Assembly (NCBI GenBank): GCA_005885565.1
Contig: VAXK01000018.1
Span: forward strand, 1 to 10,699
Origin: Actinomycetota bacterium
GTDB lineage: Bacteria; Actinomycetota; Thermoleophilia; Gaiellales; Gaiellaceae
Reading direction: 5' to 3'
DNA length: 10,699 bases
Of the stretch, positions 6,627-10,699 are shown one piece after another. Both the position numbers and the translations under genes were made by a program. A model generated the notes under the pieces. It had not been told where the DNA came from. It searched no databases and worked only from the letters and a program-made list of their open reading frames with translations. Numbering within the stretch: position 1 is the stretch's first letter; every line of letters starts with the position of its first letter.

Positions 6627-8939
6627 GCTTGGCCTCCTCAGCCTCGACGACATCTCGCGGCGCTTTCTCCGTGAAGCTCCTGTTCGAGAGTTTGCTCTCG
6701 GCGCGCGCGAGCTCCTTCCGGACCCGCTCGAGCTCCGCCGCGACGTCTGCCGCCCCGTCCTCGCGCGGGCGGACGACGCTCTCGAAGATCCGCCGCGCGT
6801 CGCCAGTGAGCGCCACGCGCACCCCGCTGCGCCGGTAGATCCGCGCCGCGAGCTGCGCGTTCTCGAGCGCGTCCAGGTCGTCCGCATACGCCGGCTCGGG
6901 CTCGGGCCACGGCGCGACGATCAGCCGATCGTCGTGGAGCTGCGACCAGATCTCCTCGGTCACGTGCGGCATGACCGGGTGAAGGAGCTTCAGCAGCCGC
7001 TCGAGCGCCGCGAGCGCCGTTCCGCGCGCGACCTCGTCGCCGCCGTAGAGCCGGGGCTTGATCGCCTCCGCATACCAGTCGCAGAAGTCGTCGAAGGTGA
7101 GCCGGTAGAGGAGCTTCGCCGCGGCGGAGAACTCGAAGGCCGGGACGAGCCACTCGAGCTCCGCGCGCGCGGCGTCGAGGCGCGCGAGGATCCAGCGCTC
7201 CTCGACCGTCTCCGGCCGCGCCTCGGGTCCGGTCCCGCGCGTGTCGCCGAGCAGCAGCCGCGAGACGTTCCAGAGCTTGTTCGCGAGCTTCCGGCCCTCC
7301 TCGATCGCGCCGGCCGAGAAGCGCACGTCCTGCGAGGACGACATCTTCAGGAGGCCGTAACGGGTCGCGTCGGCGCCGTGCTCGGCGATCAGCTCGGTCG
7401 GGTCGATCCCGGTGCCGAGGCTCTTCGACATCCGCCGCCCGTCGGGCGCCAGGATCATCGCGTGGTAGTTCACCCAGGCGAAGGGCGGCTCTCCCATGAG
7501 CTCGATCCCGGCCCAGATCATCCGCGAGACCCAGAGGAAGTTGATGTCGCGCCCGGTCGAGCACACGTCGCCGGGGTAGAAGCGCTCGAGGTCCGGGGTC
7601 TGCTCGGGCCAGCCCAGGGTGGCGAAGGGCCAGAGCGCCGACGAGAACCACGTGTCGAGCACGTCCTCCTCCTGCGTCAGCTCGCCGCTCCCGCACTCGG
7701 CGCAGGCGGGCGGCGCGCTCTCCGCGATCGTCACGTGCCCGTCGGGGCAGTGCGGATGTTCTCCAGGTAGGAGAGCATCACGTTCGTCTGCTGCTGCGGC
7801 TTCGAGCGCACCCGGCCCGAGCGAAGCGCCTCGATCGCGGGCTTGACGAGGTCGGTCATCTCGCACCACCACTGCAGGAGGACGAGCGGCTCGATGCGGT
7901 CGCCGGAGCGGTCGCAGTGGCCGACGCCGTGGCGGTACGGCTCGCGCTTCTCGAGCAGGCCGCGCTCCTCGAGCCGCGCGAGGATCTCCTTCTCGGCCTC
8001 GGCCTGCGTGAGGCCGACGAGGTCGCCCGCGTTCTCGTTCATGCGCCCGTCGAGCCCGATCACCATCGGCTCCGGAAGGTCGTGGTCGCGGCCGATCTCC
8101 CAGTCGGTCGGGTCGTGCCCGGGCGTGATCTTGAGGGCGCCGGTGCCGAAGCCGGGGTCGACGCGCTCGTCGGCGATGATCGGCACGCGCCGCTCGGCGA
8201 TCGGGACGATCGCCTCCTTGCCGACGAGGTCGCGGTAGCGCTCGTCGCCCGGGTGCACGGCGACCGCGACGTCCGCGAGCATCGTCGGCGGGCGGACGGT
8301 CGCGATCGCGACGTGCCCGGAGCCGTCGGCGAGCGGGTAGCGGATCGTGGTCAGCGTCTCGTCGAGCTCGACGTGGTTCACCTCGAGGTCGGAGACGACG
8401 CTCGAGCAGCCGGGGCACCAGTTGACGATCCGGCTGCCGCGGTAGAGGTAGCCCTTCTCGGCGAGGTGGACGAAGAAGCCCATCACCGCACGCGTGTACC
8501 CCTCGTCCATCGTGAAGCGGTGGCGGCGGTAGTCGAGCGAGGCCCCGAGCGAGCGGAGCTGGCCCATGATCTGGCCGCCGTAGTCGCGGATGAACGCCCA
8601 GCAGCGCTCGACGAACGCCTCGCGGCCGATGTCCTGCGGGGTCAGGCCCTCGGCGGCGAGCCGGCGCACCATCACGGCCTGGAGCGCGATGCCGGCGTGG
8701 TCGTAGCCGGGCTGCCAGAGCGTGTTGAAGCCGCGCATGCGGTGCCAGCGGACGAGGACGTCCTGCGCGGAGCCGTTCAGGGCATGGCCCATGTGCAGCC
8801 GGTCGGTGACGTTCGGCGGGGGCAGGCAGACGACGTAGGGGTCGCGCGGGTCGTCGGTCTCGGCGTTGTAGAGGCCTTCGGCCTCCCACGTCCGCTGCCA
8901 GCGCTCCTCGACGCCCTGCGGCTTGTAGAGCGGCTCCAT
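6586..8939 (-). pseudogene. valS: valine--tRNA ligase, reading frame broken near 7750
   Basis: Charges tRNA-Val and edits misactivated Thr. Frame one (8939-7731) carries PPNVTDRLHMGHALN (HIGH-type motif at residues 49-52), PGYDHAGIALQ, the CP1 editing domain with ATVRPPTMLADVAVAVHP and FGTGALKITPGHDP, and ends in MLSYLENIR followed by six foreign residues and a stop at 7731. Frame two resumes at CPDGHVTIAE (about 7748) and continues with DVLDTWFSSALWPF, RRMSKS (KMSKS motif, about 7420-7437), the anticodon-binding domain and the C-terminal coiled coil (ELERVRKELARAESKL) to the TGA at 6586. Between LENIR and CPDGH, relatives have about 17 residues of the type DWCISRQLWWGHxIPVWY. These are absent, which with one extra base lost (about 52 bp) explains the shift. 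This looks like a single deletion, not recoding. ATG at 8939 has no Shine-Dalgarno but a well-placed -10 box. The gene is otherwise intact, so an artefact is quite possible. Confidence 0.88.
6633..6639 (-). promoter_or_regulatory. ribosome binding site that decides the folC start
   Basis: GAGGAGG on the minus strand, 6 bp before GTG at 6626. It lies inside the valS coding region, so folC is translated from an internal, near-perfect Shine-Dalgarno while valS is still being read. It favours the GTG over the ATG at 6653. Confidence 0.75.
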
Positions 8940-8946
8940 TGCGACA

Positions 8947-8952
8947 ATCTTA
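8947..8952 (-). promoter_or_regulatory. valS: -10 box for a leaderless valS transcript
   Basis: TAAGAT on the minus strand, separated by 7 bp from the A of the valS ATG at 8939. In actinobacteria a TANNNT box at this distance usually marks transcription starting at the start codon itself. The lack of any Shine-Dalgarno before valS agrees. No good -35 is seen (TGACGA about 19 bp upstream is the nearest candidate). It would drive the valS-folC-ndk-maf operon. Confidence 0.45.
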
Positions 8953-8962
8953 CGGAGCGTCG

Positions 8963-9277
8963 ATGGGCCTCTTCGTCACGCGGACCTACACCGACGGCGT
9001 TCTCGACTCGCGCGGCTACCGGCTGCGCTGCTTCGCCGAGAACCTCGCCTGCGCCGCGGCGGCGCCGGTGCTCCTCACCGTCGCGACGCTCGTCGTCGGC
9101 GGTGGGGCCGGCTCGCTGATCGTCGGGGCGGTCGGGCTCGGGCTGGCGCTCGTCGTCGCGACGAGCGTGCGGACGACGCGAGGCGCCGCCCTCGGCGGCG
9201 TGGCGGTCACCGCGGCGATCGTCCTCTTCCTCCTCGCCGTCGACTGGCTCTTCACCCATCCGCTCCTGCCCGACTAG
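8963..9277 (+). CDS. small hypothetical three-helix membrane protein
   Basis: A 104-residue protein of unknown function. After a polar N terminus (MGLFVTRTYTDGVLDSRGYR) it has three hydrophobic, Ala/Val/Gly-rich segments at about 29-46, 49-68 and 78-97, with basic residues between the second and third (SVRTTRG), then a short polar tail. ATG at 8963 is chosen because GGAG lies 5 bp upstream (8954-8957); a TTG at 8939 in the same frame has no such site. The gene starts 24 bp from the divergent valS start, so the two promoters must overlap. Its last 26 bp overlap the 3' end of the cyclo-ligase gene on the other strand. Real coding is supported by the ribosome site, the sharp hydrophobic pattern and its fill of an otherwise empty interval. 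I do not recognise the family. Confidence 0.75.
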   Translation: MGLFVTRTYTDGVLDSRGYRLRCFAENLACAAAAPVLLTVATLVVGGGAGSLIVGAVGLGLALVVATSVRTTRGAALGGVAVTAAIVLFLLAVDWLFTHPLLPD

Positions 9278-9962
9278 CGAGAACCGGGATCGAGATGATC
9301 TTCTCCGGGGCCAAGTGGCTCCAAAGGATCCCCGGCGAGCGGCGGCGGGCGCGCGTCCGCAGCGTCTCCTCCGTGATGACGACGAGGTCGACGCGGAAGT
9401 CGTGCTCGGTCTCGGGCAGGTCGTCGTCGAGGAGCTGGAGCCGGTGGACGGTCGTCGCGATCGTCGTGGCGTCGCCGACCAGGCCGGCCCCGAGGAGTAG
9501 GGCGAGCTCGAGGTCGGAGTAGCCGCCGCCCTTCCCGACGCGGACGCCGTCGCGATTGACGGCCACGGTGCCGCAGACGACGAGGTCGACGGGCTCGAGC
9601 TCCTCGACCGCGACCGGGTGCGCGCCGCGCGCCTTGATCGTCGCATCGTCGGCGAGCCGGAGGAACGGCTTTGCCGTCCGCAGCCGAGGCACGGCCATGT
9701 AGACGACCTTGCCCTCGGCGAGCGCGCGGCGCCGTACCGGCAGCTGAGGCGCGTCCGGATTGCACTTGAGCACGCGCGCTGAGCGCCACTCGGGAGTCTC
9801 CGCGAGCCGCCGCGCCGCCTCCTCGGCGCCGACGAAATTCGAGATCCGCCCACGCGCACCGGGGAACCGCGCCACTCGCCCCCGCTCGAGCGCCGCCCAG
9901 ATCCGCTCCCGAACCGCCTGCTTCTCCGCCTCGACCTTCGGCGCGCGTGCGCCTTCCGTCAC
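9252..9962 (-). CDS. 5-formyltetrahydrofolate cyclo-ligase family protein
   Basis: Family enzymes convert 5-formyl-THF to 5,10-methenyl-THF with ATP, returning a storage form of folate to the one-carbon pool. The 236-residue protein shows KQAVRERIWAALE (14-26), RFPGARGRISNFVG (32-45), KCNPDAPQLPVRRRAL (66-81), VDLVVCGTVAVNRDGVRVGKGGGYSD (125-150), where GKGGGYSD replaces the classic GxGxGYYD nucleotide loop, ATTVHRLQLL (169-178) and ETEHDFRVDLVV (184-195). This divergent branch (COG0212-like, shared with archaea and actinobacteria) may not have identical activity. The start is taken as GTG at 9962, with GTG at 9974 as alternative; conserved sequence begins at about residue 12 either way. A 6-bp-stem hairpin directly abuts the start codon. 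It lies 152 bp after clpX, and its 3' end overlaps the convergent membrane-protein gene by 26 bp. Confidence 0.85.
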   Translation of the reverse strand: MTEGARAPKVEAEKQAVRERIWAALERGRVARFPGARGRISNFVGAEEAARRLAETPEWRSARVLKCNPDAPQLPVRRRALAEGKVVYMAVPRLRTAKPFLRLADDATIKARGAHPVAVEELEPVDLVVCGTVAVNRDGVRVGKGGGYSDLELALLLGAGLVGDATTIATTVHRLQLLDDDLPETEHDFRVDLVVITEETLRTRARRRSPGILWSHLAPEKIISIPVLASRAGADG

Positions 9963-9978
9963 GGTGGCTGCCACCGGG
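9961..9978. repeat. 18-bp direct repeat, copy 1, containing a hairpin at the cyclo-ligase start
   Basis: ACGGTGGCTGCCACCGGG. A second copy with one mismatch lies at 10059-10076, 98 bp away in the same orientation. Within copy 1, GGTGGC-T-GCCACC (9963-9975) is a perfect 6+1+6 palindrome. On the transcript it would form a stem ending at the GTG start codon at 9962, where the ribosome must bind. Confidence 0.5.
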
Positions 9979-10031
9979 ACGTGGCCGGCGCACCCGCGCG
10001 ACTCGGTGGAGCAAAGCGGCACTGCGGCATC

Positions 10032-10061
10032 TCGTGACGAAGTCGTGACGCTTTCGCGACG
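10032..10061. repeat. three 8-bp repeats with exact 11-bp spacing (operator candidate)
   Basis: TCGTGACG at 10032 and 10043 and TCGCGACG at 10054, each start exactly 11 bp from the next, i.e. about one helical turn, so all three face the same side of the DNA. They lie in the gap between clpX and the cyclo-ligase gene, about 70-100 bp upstream of the latter's start. Such phasing suits cooperative binding of a regulator, but no regulator can be named. Confidence 0.4.
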
Positions 10062-10076
10062 ATGGCTGCCACCGGG
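10059..10076. repeat. 18-bp direct repeat, copy 2
   Basis: ACGATGGCTGCCACCGGG matches the copy at 9961-9978 except for one base, which breaks the outer part of the palindrome. It overlaps the end of the phased 8-bp repeats by three bases. It may be a remnant of duplication of the cyclo-ligase 5' region or a protein-binding site. Confidence 0.45.
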
Positions 10077-10114
10077 GCCTGTCGATACAGCCGCGGCCCG
10101 CTGGGAGGTGACGT

Positions 10115-10699
10115 CTAGGCGGACTCTTCGCGGAGCTCGTCGGGCTCGTCGACGGCGCCGGCGCTCGTCACGAGCGTCGGCCGGATCGACCTCGAGATCG
10201 TCTCCTTCGTGATCACGCACTTGGAGACGTCCTTCCGCGACGGCAGCTCGAACATGACGTCGAGGAGCGCCGACTCGATGATCGACCGCAGGCCGCGCGC
10301 GCCCGTCTCGCGCTCGAGCGCTTTGTCGGCGATCTCCCACAGCGCGTCCTCGGTGAAGACGAGCTCGATCGAGTCGTAGCCGAAGAAGCGCTGGTACTGC
10401 TTCACGAGCGCGTTCTTCGGCTCGGTCAGGATCTGGACGAGATCCTCGCGCTTGAGCTGGTGCACGGCCGAGATCACCGGCAGCCGGCCGATGAACTCCG
10501 GGATCAACCCGAAGCTCAGCAGGTCCTCCGGCATGACCTGCGTCAGGAGCTCCGAGGCCTCGATCGAGTGCTTCGAGCGCACCTCGGCGCCGAAGCCGAC
10601 CGCGTTCTTGCCGATCCGCTTCGCGATGATCCGGTCGAGCCCCGCGAAGGCGCCCCCGCAGATGAAGAGGATGTTCGTCGTGTCGATGGACAGGAACTC
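10115..10699 (-). CDS. clpX: ClpX, ATP-dependent unfoldase of the Clp protease (partial, N terminus off the right edge)
   Basis: AAA+ unfoldase that delivers tagged proteins to ClpP. The last 194 residues are visible. They start at EFLSIDTTNILFICGGAF, just after the Walker B/pore-loop region. Next come RIGKNAVGFGAEVRSK, in which VGF corresponds to the IGF loop that docks on ClpP, then the Arg-finger region GLIPEFIGRLPVI (64-76), the ALVKQYQRFFGYD helix (97-109) and the sensor-2 motif GARGLR (133-138). The stop is TAG at 10115. The short acidic C-terminal tail (AVDEPDELREESA) is normal. The VGF loop shows that it pairs with ClpP and separates it from ClpX-like HslU. clpX upstream of valS-folC is the order known in actinobacteria. 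The N-terminal zinc-binding domain and the Walker A are outside the window. Confidence 0.97.
   Translation of the reverse strand, partial: EFLSIDTTNILFICGGAFAGLDRIIAKRIGKNAVGFGAEVRSKHSIEASELLTQVMPEDLLSFGLIPEFIGRLPVISAVHQLKREDLVQILTEPKNALVKQYQRFFGYDSIELVFTEDALWEIADKALERETGARGLRSIIESALLDVMFELPSRKDVSKCVITKETISRSIRPTLVTSAGAVDEPDELREESA

Noticed and set aside
4461..6674. Very long plus-strand open frame (737 codons) across the methyltransferase, ndk, zinc-ribbon and folC genes
   Set aside because: The translation is low-complexity Arg/Asp/Glu/Leu-rich and mirrors the minus-strand genes, which have clear family motifs. Long antisense frames are expected from the G/C-rich third positions.
7731..7800. 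Programmed ribosomal frameshift in valS
   Set aside because: There is no slippery heptamer, and a change of frame would still leave the catalytic CISRQLWWGH block missing, so recoding cannot produce an active enzyme.
8637..8650. GGGGTCAGGCCC inside valS as a further REP-like copy
   Set aside because: One mismatch breaks the palindrome and the bases encode conserved ValS sequence (LTPQDIG), so coding explains it.
7917..9119. 400-codon plus-strand frame antisense to valS
   Set aside because: Composition is that of an antisense shadow and it overlaps the well-supported ValS N-terminal half.
8777..9859. 360-codon minus-strand frame across the cyclo-ligase gene and the valS start
   Set aside because: Ser/Arg-rich translation in the wrong frame of the cyclo-ligase gene. 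It shares no family motif and conflicts with two better genes.
1..10699. Defence island, CRISPR array, prophage or biosynthetic cluster
   Set aside because: No spaced repeats of CRISPR type, no phage or defence domains, and no tRNA or rRNA genes were seen; apart from the single transposase unit the genes are conserved housekeeping ones.

Overview
The window is a very GC-rich, gene-dense piece of bacterial chromosome carrying a conserved housekeeping cluster. Almost every gene lies on the minus strand. Reading in the direction of transcription (right to left) the order is clpX (3' part) - 5-formyltetrahydrofolate cyclo-ligase - valS - folC - zinc-ribbon membrane protein - ndk - SAM methyltransferase - maf - mreB - mreC - mreD (5' part). 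The order clpX/valS/folC/ndk/mreBCD is the one known from Actinomycetota such as Streptomyces. Together with the strong G/C third-position bias, GTG/TTG starts and a leaderless-looking promoter, this points to a high-GC actinobacterium. My best guess is a Thermoleophilia/Gaiellales-type lineage, but that placement is inference.

Right part (9252-10699): the C-terminal AAA+ half of ClpX is followed, after a 152-bp gap with unusual short repeats, by a folate cyclo-ligase gene. A small three-helix membrane protein gene (8963-9277, plus strand) runs tail-to-tail into the cyclo-ligase gene and head-to-head with valS.

Middle (3230-8939): a compact run of six genes, valS-folC-zinc ribbon-ndk-methyltransferase-maf, with overlaps or gaps of at most 12 bp, very likely one operon. 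It combines tRNA charging, folate polyglutamylation, NTP balance and removal of non-canonical NTPs. As given, valS is broken: near 7750 the reading frame shifts and a conserved catalytic block of about 17 residues is missing. Since ValS is essential, an assembly or sequencing deletion is the first suspicion.

Left part (1-3233): the mreBCD cell-shape genes, separated from maf by a plus-strand RAYT-like (Y1/HUH) transposase gene. It is bracketed by a perfect 15-bp inverted repeat that is itself a hairpin palindrome. Removing this 711-bp unit would bring maf and mreB within about 92 bp, so it looks like an insertion into the ancestral cluster.

I see no phage, CRISPR, rRNA/tRNA or defence system, and no convincing new multi-gene system. 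The points most worth a second look are the valS deletion, the hairpin-bounded transposase unit, and the phased repeats between clpX and the cyclo-ligase gene.
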